From Candidatus Poribacteria bacterium (GTDB lineage: Bacteria; Poribacteria; WGA-4E; WGA-3G): a DNA stretch of 56,569 nt. The stretch lies in assembly GCA_003635255.1 (NCBI GenBank), contig PYJC01000002.1:1-56569 (forward strand), read 5' to 3'. The position numbers and the translations under genes were made by a program. Positions 43,481 to 51,392 of this stretch are shown in pieces. Position 1 is the first letter of the stretch. Each line of letters opens with the position of its first letter. The notes under the pieces were generated by a model that worked only from the letters and a program-made list of their open reading frames with translations, ran no database searches and had not been told where the DNA came from.

Positions 43481-44641
43481 TCATTCCAGACCCGTCACAA
43501 CGCCGAACCCAATCCGTGAACCCATTTTTTTTACCTCGAACCGAGTACCGATCTCCATCACTAACGGCAGATCAAGCGTCAGGGTGACATGAGCGTAATC
43601 TCCCGGTATAATAAGGGAGAGACCTTGTGGGAGTTTTAAGTGTGCTGGCACATCAACACTCCACAAATGGATGTCGGGTCTATCGTTTTCGATGAGCGGG
43701 ATATGTGTGCCGCTTTCTTCGTGTGTTAGCAGATAGATGAGCGCAGTGAATTCGGAATGTGATTTGATAGTCTTTGGTGGGCAAAGCACCTGTCCGATAG
43801 ACAACCAGTCGGGTTCAGATTCTACGCACACTTCATTTTCCTTTATGCTAAGCACCCGTGTCTTAATCCTATCACCTTTACCGACAATATCCACTGCTTG
43901 ACCGACAGCGAGTTGACCTTGCACAATCTCACCACGGACGGATACCTGATCCTTCGCTTCCTCAACGATTTCATGGATTGGCATGATAAGTGGCAAATGC
44001 TTAGTATCCACAGGTGCTGGCATCGTGCTGTTCATCGCGAAAACCAGATCAACGATTGGCTGCCATTGTGCGGAGGTAATGCTATTGCCTCTGTAGGCTA
44101 ATGCCTTAAGCGCGTCCCCGACAGTTATCGGGGTAGTATCTTCTTCCCATCCATACGCACTGAGTAGTTCACGCATCTCCTGTTGACAGATGTCCAAGAG
44201 TTCATCGTCTTTTGAAATACCACCTGTATTGAGAAACGGGAGTACCACCGGTATGTGCATCTGGTGTACGAGGTCGAGATGTGCCTGAGAGTCCGGTGAG
44301 ACCCCTTCAACGGCATTCACTACCCAAATCCCACCCTGAATTGCCGGTGAGCCGCTGATTAACATTTTGACGACATCAAGGTGTGTTTCACAATCGATTT
44401 GTGTATAAAGTTTGCCGCTGGTTTCATAAGCGATTGAGCGGTAGGTAATACCAACCCCTTCTCGGATTGGGTGACTAATTGGGTGCTGCGCTTCAAAATC
44501 GCCGTCTCCATTTGTGTGAATCGCGCCAATTCTCGCGACTACCTTTGCAATCGCTGCAGTCAATGTTGTCTTACCGTGACCGTCCGCGCCGAGGGTGCAG
44601 ATGGGTAACCTGCGATGCGTATTGTCTTTTTTCTCTGTCAT
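43481..44641 (-). CDS. Degenerate EF-Tu-like GTPase paralogue
   Basis: 386 residues, similar over its whole length to EF-Tu (domains 1-3), but the nucleotide motifs are altered. G1 reads GADGHGKTT (18-26) instead of GHVDHGKTT; G3 reads DCETH (83-87) instead of DCPGH; and G4 reads FLNTGG (136-141) where EF-Tu has FLNKxD, so both the Lys and the Asp that read guanine are missing. Yet TLTAAI, EMRELLSAYGW and TPITVGDALKAL remain. It therefore probably no longer binds GTP normally. Beyond this it is not a known named protein. Own promoter at 44691. Could act on tRNA, ribosome or as a regulator; unknown. Confidence 0.75.
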   Translation of the reverse strand: MTEKKDNTHRRLPICTLGADGHGKTTLTAAIAKVVARIGAIHTNGDGDFEAQHPISHPIREGVGITYRSIAYETSGKLYTQIDCETHLDVVKMLISGSPAIQGGIWVVNAVEGVSPDSQAHLDLVHQMHIPVVLPFLNTGGISKDDELLDICQQEMRELLSAYGWEEDTTPITVGDALKALAYRGNSITSAQWQPIVDLVFAMNSTMPAPVDTKHLPLIMPIHEIVEEAKDQVSVRGEIVQGQLAVGQAVDIVGKGDRIKTRVLSIKENEVCVESEPDWLSIGQVLCPPKTIKSHSEFTALIYLLTHEESGTHIPLIENDRPDIHLWSVDVPAHLKLPQGLSLIIPGDYAHVTLTLDLPLVMEIGTRFEVKKMGSRIGFGVVTGLE

Positions 44642-44690
44642 CTTTTCTTCTCTCCTGATCGGTGTTATCTTTTACTCCAATTTCCGTTGC

Positions 44691-44719
44691 ATTGTAGCAC
44701 AAAGTTAGGAATTGCGCAA
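44691..44719 (-). promoter_or_regulatory. Promoter of the EF-Tu-like gene
   Basis: On the minus strand TTGCGC (44719-44714), 17 bases ending TGTGC, TACAAT (44696-44691), about 50 bases before the ATG. Confidence 0.55.
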
Positions 44720-44730
44720 CGAGGAAAAAC

Positions 44731-44759
44731 TTGTCAAACAGTCAAAAGCGTGATAGACT
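44731..44759 (+). promoter_or_regulatory. Promoter of the protease-TPR gene
   Basis: TTGTCA (44731-44736), 17 bases ending TGA, TAGACT (44754-44759). Back to back with the previous promoter; leader of about 120 bases before the ATG at 44884. Confidence 0.5.
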
Positions 44760-44883
44760 ATTAACGCTTGGAACTAACGCAATTTGTGTCTTTGTGTTGT
44801 GATATTACATCGGACTTATACGATAAAACCGTTTAGATTAACAACCAAATCCGATCTACCCGCATAGGCAAGGAGATATCCAG

Positions 44884-46677
44884 ATGAAAGTTATGAAAAA
44901 AGTATTGGCATTCGTAGGATGCCTTGCATTAGGAGTTTTCCTGTCTTGTGCCTCAAACATCAAACAGCAAAGCGAAAAGATTTCCGAGCGACCGGACCTC
45001 GGACAAATTGCGAAAATCGGGAAAGCCGCCACCGTACAAATAGGGAGTTTAAGCGTTGAAGAATCACCAACATTAGGTAGCGGCTTCTTTGTTAGACCCG
45101 ATCTGATTGCCACTAACGTTCACAATATCAACCAGAAGTCCTTTGATGGTGCTGTCAGTATCGCTAAATTGGTTAACAAACCGACATGGTATATAATTGA
45201 AGGTGTCATGGCGAGTGATCCAAAACGAGATTTGGTTATCTTAAAGGTTAAAAAGGTAAAGGGTGAAGACGCACATGTTCTTTCACTTGGTGATAGTGGG
45301 ACAGTGGAAGAAGGTGATAGGATTATAGCCATCGGCAACCCGGGTCAAGATGGCGAATTCTTGCAAGGCGATGTTTCAGTAGGTCGGATTAGTCGGACCA
45401 CTCCCAATTTTCTTGATATTAGAGTGAGGAATATCCGTAAGGGATATAGTGGTGGTCCTGTCTTAAACGTTCATGGAGAGGTGATCGGTATTACGTTTCA
45501 AGGGCATAGAGTTGGTGCTGGCTACGCGATTCCTTCAAATTATCTCCGAAAATTATTCAAGGACCTGCCAGCACAAGCGAAACCTTTAGAAAAATGGCGT
45601 GAGGAACTCCTCGTCCGCTACTATAGTGCGGTGGATGCGGAGGCCCATGGGGAATTTAAGAATGCTATCAAAGTCTATGATACGGTTATCCGCCTCACAC
45701 CAGATTTTGCTGATGCCTACATCAACCGTGGGGATGCAAAGAAAAAGTTAAGTGATTTTAAGGGGGCTATCAAGGACTATGATACGGCGATTCGCCTTGG
45801 GGACAATTATGCTTATGTCTATGTTAATCGTGGCATTGCCAAGGCTAATTTAGGGGATAATAAGGGGGCTATCAAAGATTATGACACAGCGATTCGCTTT
45901 GATCCGGCGTATGTTGATGCCTTGCTCAAACGCGCAGATCTGAAGTCTGATTTAGGGGATAAGAAGGGCACGATTGAAGACTATAATACGGCGGCTCGCT
46001 TAAAACCAGAGAATAATACTCTGGCTTCAGTTTATGTCAATCGTGGTGTTGCGAAGTCTGATTTGGGTGATAAGAGGGGGGCGATTGAAGACTATAATAA
46101 GGCGATTCGTCTAAAACCAAAGAATAATCTTCTGGCTTCAGCGTATGTCAACCGTGGAAACGCGAAGTCTGATTTAAAGGATAATAAGGGTGCGATTGAA
46201 GACTGCACCACGGCGATCCGTTTGAAACCAGAAAGTAGTGTTCTGGCTTTAGGGTATGTCAATCGTGGAAACGCGAAGTCTAATTTGGGGGATAATAAGG
46301 GTGCGATTGAAGACTGCAACGCAGCGATTCGTTTGAAACCAGGGCATACTATTCTTGCTGCGGCTTATAACGTTCGAGGCAAAGCAAAATCGGCTCAGGA
46401 TGACCGTAAAGGGAGTATCACAGACTACGATCAGGCTATCCAGTTCAAACCAAATCATGCTCGGTTTTACTACAATCGAGGCGTTGCAAATGCTGCCTTG
46501 GGGCGTACTTCGGAAGCGAGGACAGACTTCAAAACTGCTTTGAAACTCTTACAGCAGCCAAAAAGTACCTCAAGATCGACTCGCAAGGAAACAGGTTCCA
46601 AAAATGTGACGATACATCTGGATGTAGACCCAAATCTCGAAGCGGACATTGAAAAAGCACTTCGCGATTTGGAATAG
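44884..46677 (+). CDS. Lipoprotein with trypsin-like protease and TPR domains
   Basis: 597 residues. Lipobox LSC with the Cys at 22. Residues 45-225 are a DegP-like trypsin domain with His80 in ATNVHN, Asp116 in DPKRDLVIL and Ser189 in RKGYSGGPV, so the triad is present, though the His and Ser contexts differ from the standard TNxHV and GNSGGP. From about 245, nine or so TPR units of 36-37 residues (AIEDYNKAIRLKP type) follow to ~560, then a short charged tail. No PDZ domain. AAGGAG precedes the ATG. Likely tethered to an envelope membrane; TPRs would bind partners or substrates. Confidence 0.83.
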   Translation: MKVMKKVLAFVGCLALGVFLSCASNIKQQSEKISERPDLGQIAKIGKAATVQIGSLSVEESPTLGSGFFVRPDLIATNVHNINQKSFDGAVSIAKLVNKPTWYIIEGVMASDPKRDLVILKVKKVKGEDAHVLSLGDSGTVEEGDRIIAIGNPGQDGEFLQGDVSVGRISRTTPNFLDIRVRNIRKGYSGGPVLNVHGEVIGITFQGHRVGAGYAIPSNYLRKLFKDLPAQAKPLEKWREELLVRYYSAVDAEAHGEFKNAIKVYDTVIRLTPDFADAYINRGDAKKKLSDFKGAIKDYDTAIRLGDNYAYVYVNRGIAKANLGDNKGAIKDYDTAIRFDPAYVDALLKRADLKSDLGDKKGTIEDYNTAARLKPENNTLASVYVNRGVAKSDLGDKRGAIEDYNKAIRLKPKNNLLASAYVNRGNAKSDLKDNKGAIEDCTTAIRLKPESSVLALGYVNRGNAKSNLGDNKGAIEDCNAAIRLKPGHTILAAAYNVRGKAKSAQDDRKGSITDYDQAIQFKPNHARFYYNRGVANAALGRTSEARTDFKTALKLLQQPKSTSRSTRKETGSKNVTIHLDVDPNLEADIEKALRDLE

Positions 46678-46702
46678 TTTGTCCAAAACTTAAAAAAATA
46701 AA

Positions 46703-47209
46703 ATGTTAAACCAAAAAATCTATCAGCGGAATGAACTCGCATCCGTTCTTCAGCAACTGAAAACTGAAGGTAAGGCTGTTGTCACGACCAACGGCTGTTT
46801 TGATGTGCTACACTTGGGACATCTCCGGTATCTTCAGGCGGCACGCCAACTCGGGGATCTACTTGTGGTTGCAGTCAACAGTGATAGCTCGGTCCGACAG
46901 CTCAAGGGTGAAAATCGTCCGCTTGTGCCGGAAGCGGAGCGCGCGGAGATGCTCGCCGGGTTGGCATGCGTCGATTATGTCGTTATCTTTCCAGAATTGA
47001 CACCGATTGACTTGCTCTCCGAACTCAAACCGAATATCCACGTTAAAGGTGGCGACTATAAACTGGAGCAACTCGTTGAGAGAGAGGTCGTTGAGGCAAA
47101 CGGCGGCAAGGTTGTCGTCGGTCTAAACGTTCCGGGTAAGTCCACCACCAATCTCATTGAAGTGATCTGTGAACGATATAAAGAGACTGATACTGCAAAC
47201 ACACCGTAA
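46703..47209 (+). CDS. rfaE2: D-glycero-beta-D-manno-heptose 1-phosphate adenylyltransferase
   Basis: 168 residues of the nucleotidyltransferase fold. NGCFDVLHLGHLRYL carries the H-x-G-H motif, AVNSDSSVRQLKG and HVKGGDY the rest of the C-terminal half of HldE/RfaE. The enzyme activates heptose 1-phosphate with ATP for lipopolysaccharide inner core. The kinase half is a separate gene not in this window. That implies an LPS-type outer membrane. No strong ribosome site. Confidence 0.9.
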   Translation: MLNQKIYQRNELASVLQQLKTEGKAVVTTNGCFDVLHLGHLRYLQAARQLGDLLVVAVNSDSSVRQLKGENRPLVPEAERAEMLAGLACVDYVVIFPELTPIDLLSELKPNIHVKGGDYKLEQLVEREVVEANGGKVVVGLNVPGKSTTNLIEVICERYKETDTANTP

Positions 47210-47313
47210 GGCAGTGTTAGATTTTTAACTTATTGCTTTTGGCCCACTTCGTCCGTTTGCTTCGCAGTGAAAATGCGGGTTTCTGGCTAAGAATGGAACG
47301 TTAAACCAAAACT

Positions 47314-47402
47314 GTAGCCTGCAACAACGGCGCAGGCGGATCTACGGAGGGGATCGTTGTTCATCCAATGCACCTCACCGAACCGCAAGGAAATTTAAAA
47401 AA
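47314..47402 (+). promoter_or_regulatory. Conserved 5' leader, copy 3 (GH88-like gene)
   Basis: GTAGCCTGC (47314) to GGATCTACGGAGGGG, then CACCTCACCGAACCGCAAGG. GTAG pairs with CTAC; GCCTGC (47317-47322) with GCAGGC (47332-47337), changing together with copy 1 (GCTT/AAGC); CGGAGGGG (47345-47352) with CCTCACCG (47373-47380). AACAACG (47323) can also pair with CGTTGTT (47355), a possible pseudoknot not seen in copy 1. Ends at the ATG 47403. Confidence 0.7.
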
Positions 47403-48773
47403 ATGCAGATAAATGATTCATTACGTCCCACTGACCTAAAGCCTCAACTTGAGCGGCTTTTTGAATATTCAGGTCAAAAGATTTTGGCTATTGAAGACAC
47501 GTGGCCCCCTGAAAAAGGCACACCTGTCTTCACGGTAGCTGGCACCTACACAACACGCGGCTGGACAGAGTGGACACAGGGGTTCCAATTCGGTTCTGCC
47601 ATCCTCCAATTTGATGCCACTGGCGATGAACAGTTCCTTGAAATCGGCAGACGGAACACGATTGAAAAGATGGCACCCCATCTCACGCACATCGGTGTGC
47701 ATGACCATGGGTTTAACAACGTCTCGACTTACGGCAATCTCCGTCGTCTGATGCGGGAGGGTGTGATTCCGCAAGATGATAATGAGATGCATTTCTATGA
47801 ACTCGCGCTGAAAGCCTCCGCGGCTGTGCAAGCGAGTCGCTGGACCCGGATTAAGGACGGCACAGGATACATAGCCTCTTTCAACGGACCGCATTCGCTC
47901 TTTTCAGATACCATTCGCTCTCTACGGGTTTTAGGACTTGGGCATACCCTCGGAGCGGTGCTGATGGGTGAAGGTGATGTCGCTATCAGTCTACTGGAAC
48001 GCTTACTCCAGCATTCGCAGACGACAGCAGCCTATAACGTCTATTACGGCGAGGGACGTGATGCTTTTGATATACGCGGACGAGTGGTGCATGAATCGAT
48101 CTTCAATACGAACGATGGGAACTATCGCTGCCCGAGCACACAACAGGGATATTCACCCTTTACAACGTGGACGCGTGGATTGGCATGGATTATTACAGGT
48201 TATGCCGAGCAGCTTGAATTCTTTGATACACTGTCCGAAGATGATCTCGAACCTTATGGTGGGTATGATTTGGCAACGGCACACATGCGCAAAGCAGCAG
48301 AAGCCACCGCCGATTTCTATATTGAGAACACGGCACAAGACGGAATCCCATATTGGGATACAGGCGCGCCCGGCTTAGCAGGACTCGGTGATTATTCGGT
48401 AGTCCCCGCGGATCCGTATAACGACCTTGAACCGGTAGATAGTTCCGCCGCAGCGATTGCCGCACAAGGGTTAATCCGATTCGGTAACTACCTCAAGAAG
48501 CACGGCGAAGCAGCGGCAGGCAATTCCTACTATCAGGCAGGTTTAACAGTAGCCAAAACGCTTTTCGCTGAGCCGTATCTCTCTGCTTCCGATACGCATC
48601 AAGGATTGTTATTGCACTCGGTATATCACCGTCCGAATGGCTGGGATTATGTACCAGAAGGTAGAAAGATTCCGTGCGGAGAGGCTTCAATGTGGGGTGA
48701 TTACCACGCCCGCGAACTCGCAGTATTATTGTGGCGGGAGATAAATGATAAACCGTATCTAACGTTTTTCTAA
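47403..48773 (+). CDS. GH88-like unsaturated glucuronyl hydrolase
   Basis: 456 residues of an (alpha/alpha)6 barrel. HDHGFNNVSTYGNL near 100, DGNYRCPSTQQGYSP near 238, then PVDSSAAAIAAQGL and EASMWGDYHARELA near the end, follow the GH88 (unsaturated glucuronyl hydrolase) pattern; the GH88 family uses two Asp for hydration of the enol ether. No signal peptide, so cytoplasmic breakdown of imported oligosaccharides (from lyases) is likely. Preceded by the conserved leader. A related family (GH105) is possible. Confidence 0.75.
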   Translation: MQINDSLRPTDLKPQLERLFEYSGQKILAIEDTWPPEKGTPVFTVAGTYTTRGWTEWTQGFQFGSAILQFDATGDEQFLEIGRRNTIEKMAPHLTHIGVHDHGFNNVSTYGNLRRLMREGVIPQDDNEMHFYELALKASAAVQASRWTRIKDGTGYIASFNGPHSLFSDTIRSLRVLGLGHTLGAVLMGEGDVAISLLERLLQHSQTTAAYNVYYGEGRDAFDIRGRVVHESIFNTNDGNYRCPSTQQGYSPFTTWTRGLAWIITGYAEQLEFFDTLSEDDLEPYGGYDLATAHMRKAAEATADFYIENTAQDGIPYWDTGAPGLAGLGDYSVVPADPYNDLEPVDSSAAAIAAQGLIRFGNYLKKHGEAAAGNSYYQAGLTVAKTLFAEPYLSASDTHQGLLLHSVYHRPNGWDYVPEGRKIPCGEASMWGDYHARELAVLLWREINDKPYLTFF

Positions 48774-48872
48774 CAGGATTAGTCGTTTTGGACTTGCAGA
48801 AATTTTAAATCGGACGAAGTTAAATTGCTTTTTACAATAAATGGAATAGCATTTTCACGCTCTATTATCAAC

Positions 48873-48908
48873 AAAAAATGGCGACACCTGTTTGGATATC
48901 GCCGTTTT
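48873..48908. terminator. Bidirectional terminator between convergent genes
   Basis: AAAAAAT, GGCGA (48880), a 14-base loop, TCGCC (48899), GTTTT: a stem with A-rich left and T-rich right flanks, placed between the convergent genes ending at 48773 and 48933. The 5-pair core plus A-T flanks is a typical two-way intrinsic terminator, moderate strength. Confidence 0.6.
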
Positions 48909-48932
48909 CAAATTAGTCAATTCGGTACTGCG

Positions 48933-49994
48933 TTAGATTGACTTAAGTTTTGCCCATATCACTGTCAATTTGATTTTCGGTGATACACTTGCGTCCTTTT
49001 CTTTTGTGTCCACATCTTTTTCAGGTTGTGGTATCTTTGGTAAAGTGAACTGGAATGCGTGGATAGTATAATTTCCTTGCACGTCCATCACTTCAAGATA
49101 TGCTGTCCGATCCCTAAGCAGTTCAGATCGTAACACATCTATCAAAACAATTGCCCGATTGCCTTTTAATTCTGTCCAGCCCACGATAGCAACATCAGAA
49201 GCTCTTAATATCTGTCCTTGATAAAGTGAGTTCTGCGAGTCAACATCTATTTGGAATCGCACACCGTCTTTTCCTTGAAAGTTAGTGCCCTTGGTTCTAA
49301 TGACAACATGTTCAGTCTGGTGTGTCTTGACAACTTTTGGCACAGCGTTAATTTCATGAACACTGTTGAAGTAGTGGTGTTTGTCCAACCAACGTGCCTC
49401 GTAATCGTCAAGTTTTTGTGTGCCGGGTCCCATAAGGTTGTTGCCTTCTCTGATATTGTGATATAATCCAAAGGCATGACCGAGTTCATGTGCTATCACA
49501 GACAACCTAAAACCTTCTCCGAGTGTGGCTATCCGTGTAATTCCACCACACACACCACCAGCATAAGGGAAACCTACGCCCCACGCCCCAGGCTTTACGA
49601 ACTGCATACCCCCCATAAAAATGACATGAATGTTATTCTGATTTTTTAAGTGGTGTGGCAGTTCAGGCTCTACTGCCTGATAAGAGGTGTACACATGTGG
49701 TGCTCTTTTACCCTGAACGATATGGATAATAGGTTCGCCGTCGTGGTCGGTTTCAAGACGAAAGGTTTTTGCTCCATAGCCGTGCCTCTCCATCTCTGCT
49801 CGGTAAAACGCTTGTGTATCCTTCATAAGGGTTTTAATCCTATCAGAAGGCACATTCGGTGCATTAGTCGGCTGAAAATAGATAGTACGGACAATAAATG
49901 GAAGTTTAGCATCAGCTGCATCGGCAAAGAGAAAGACAACGATAGTGAGTAGAATAGCGAAAGATATAAACTGTCTGATTTTCATAAAATACAT
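48933..49994 (-). CDS. Secreted zinc metalloprotease of the metzincin type
   Basis: 353 residues. Signal segment in residues 5-27 (cut near ADA). Residues 169-179 read HELGHAFGLYH, the H-E-x-x-H-x-x-G-x-x-H zinc motif, and NLMGPG at 186-191 is the Met-turn, so the fold is a metzincin (M12/M10/M43-like). The N-terminal part IRTIYFQPTNAPN resembles the catalytic start of astacin-unrelated bacterial metzincins. A C-terminal Ig-like region and a charged tail complete it. ATG at 49994 or 49985; no strong ribosome site separates the two. Likely acts outside the cell. Confidence 0.8.
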   Translation of the reverse strand: MYFMKIRQFISFAILLTIVVFLFADAADAKLPFIVRTIYFQPTNAPNVPSDRIKTLMKDTQAFYRAEMERHGYGAKTFRLETDHDGEPIIHIVQGKRAPHVYTSYQAVEPELPHHLKNQNNIHVIFMGGMQFVKPGAWGVGFPYAGGVCGGITRIATLGEGFRLSVIAHELGHAFGLYHNIREGNNLMGPGTQKLDDYEARWLDKHHYFNSVHEINAVPKVVKTHQTEHVVIRTKGTNFQGKDGVRFQIDVDSQNSLYQGQILRASDVAIVGWTELKGNRAIVLIDVLRSELLRDRTAYLEVMDVQGNYTIHAFQFTLPKIPQPEKDVDTKEKDASVSPKIKLTVIWAKLKSI

Positions 49995-50064
49995 CAGTGT
50001 GGAAGAAACACCACTCCTTTACAATGTTCTCCAAAAGCATATCTTCACATTCTCGCCAAGCTGC

Positions 50065-50092
50065 TTGACTATTTTGCGAGATATGCTATACT
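50065..50092 (+). promoter_or_regulatory. Promoter with no protein gene behind it
   Basis: TTGACT (50065-50070), 16 bases ending TATGC, TATACT (50087-50092), an extended -10 match. Transcription would start near 50099 and run through the hairpin series. Confidence 0.65.
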
Positions 50093-50098
50093 AAACGA

Positions 50099-50262
50099 GT
50101 TATATGAAGAGGCGTGATTAAACGCTCCTTCACAAACAATAGGCAGCAAAAGACCATATCCTTGCGTTTTTAACTGCTTGCTCTAAACTGGAAGGGGTAA
50201 ACACAACGTATACCTTCCAGTCTGTTATTGCATGCGGGGGAGTAGCATTCCCTCGCATGCTA
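50099..50262 (+). ncRNA. Candidate RNA with three hairpins
   Basis: After the promoter: GAAG-AG-GCGT facing ACGC-TC-CTTC (about 50108-50134), CTGGAAGG (50188-50195) facing CCTTCCAG (50213-50220), and GCATGCG with GGGA (50230-50241) facing TCCC and CGCATGC (50249-50260), 12 pairs including one G-T. No open frame with a ribosome site. No known RNA family recognised; the 3' end and even transcription are unproven. Confidence 0.45.
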
Positions 50263-50413
50263 CTAACGATTGATAAGATAGTCCTAGTGCTTTCTCACAA
50301 TTAAAAAGCATCATAAATGTTTCTATTTTTCAGAAATTACAAGGTTTACCTGTTCTTTCGGTCAAGTGTTGACATGTGGATAGTTAATTCAAGTTGTGGC
50401 ACGCTTTAGATAG

Positions 50414-50540
50414 GTCATGGTCACCGGATACCCATTTAAAAAGAAAGTGGGTACCCCTGGTGACCAAACCAAAAGTGCCCAATTTGCATTAGACAACGGG
50501 ATACCCATAGTCCTGCGAGCACTTTCAGTTTGGTCATGAC
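50414..50540 (+). ncRNA. Three-way-junction element
   Basis: GTCATG (50414-50419) pairs with CATGAC (50535-50540). Inside are two arms. Arm 1: GGTCACC (50419) with GGTGACC (50459) and TACCCA (50429) with TGGGTA (50448). Arm 2: AAAC (50466) with GTTT (50528), a 2x2 loop, AAAGTGC (50472) with GCACTTT (50519), then GGG/CCC. GGATACCCAT and GGGATACCCAT occur in the two arms. Could be RNA or a folded single-stranded DNA site. Confidence 0.5.
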
Positions 50541-50590
50541 AAGCATTTTACAGGATTAACGGATAAAATGCAAATAAAAATTTTGACTAG

Positions 50591-50790
50591 GTGTCAATTT
50601 TGGAAAAAATAACCGCTTGCGGACTCAGGTCCGGTAGGTTCGGTTTCCTAACCGAACCGGATTCTACGCGGAAACCTTGAAGACTTCAAAACCCTCTTTA
50701 GTCGCGTAGCGATGGAATGTTTATAGCAACGTGTGGCGAAAAAGACTCAAGCCCTATAAGGGTGGTATGTTTATATCATCCATGCTGAAA
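50591..50790 (+). repeat. Dispersed repeat, continuous copy, with GCCC-type units
   Basis: GGTGTCAATTTTGG, AATAACCG, GGTTCGGTT-TCCT-AACCGAACC (50637-50658), GGATTCTACGCGG, CCCTCTTTAGTCGCGTAGCG. Then TGGAATGTTTATAGCAA and GGTGGTATGTTTATATCA, diverged forms of the repeats at 28247. Complete counterpart of the interrupted copy at 21772. Confidence 0.7.
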
Positions 50791-51182
50791 CGCCGACGAA
50801 ACTCCCTAAATTGACACCTATGGTGCGGTTTCATGAAGATTAATTTATCTGGGATTTCTCAAAAGCACTCAGAAGCCACTATCTATCAAGGTTCTCTCAA
50901 TGCGCAATTATGAAAATGCTAAAAAATGATCATTGATAGATTCCTATTACGTGAAAAATAAACATTATTTTCAATACAAAATAGGATAAAATCGTCCATT
51001 AAATCGGTTTTTCATAGGTATTTCGTATTGATGTTATTAGGTTTAGAGGAATTAGAAAACTTTTATTCCTGTAAAATATGCGTGCATTTGTTTTCACGAA
51101 GTCAATAGCCATAGGGGTTAAAAATTGCATTTGCACTTATTTTTTATATGAACCGATCAATTGTGAGAAATCCCAGTTTATT

Positions 51183-51280
51183 AATTCGGTAATGTCAGAA
51201 CGTGCGATGAATCGCACTACTACGAACGGGTTTGTTTGTAGTAGGGCAATTCATGGTTCTCCCGTCAATTACCGAAATAT
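51183..51280. repeat. Imperfect palindrome of about 95 bases
   Basis: AATTCGGTAAT (51183) faces ATTACCGAA (51268); CTACTAC (51217-51223) faces GTAGTAG (51238-51244); AGAAC and ATGAAT also face GGTTCT and ATTCAT. GTGCGAT/ATCGCAC (51202/51211) is a second, competing stem. It looks like a dispersed REP-like or MITE-like unit. Confidence 0.55.
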
Positions 51281-51392
51281 TTTCTTAAACTTCATCTAAC
51301 CGCACCGGACACCATCAGGAAATTGCTGAATCAATTTTATAAACTTCATGCAAGCACATCAGCTGCGACAAATCAGATTAGAGGAAATGACG

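Larger units (their letters stand above)
49995..51392. other. 1.4-kb gene-free tract with promoter, stem-loops and repeats
   Basis: Divergent space between the metzincin and the ATPase gene. It contains a promoter (50065), a chain of strong hairpins (50099-50540), repeats at 50591-50790 and an imperfect palindrome at 51183-51280. Between 50800 and 51180 I see nothing beyond AT-rich sequence. Open frames in this tract are short and lack ribosome sites. Confidence 0.6.

Noticed and set aside
50414..50540. Hammerhead ribozyme in the three-way junction
   Set aside because: The CUGAUGA and GAAA core sequences are absent from the junction.
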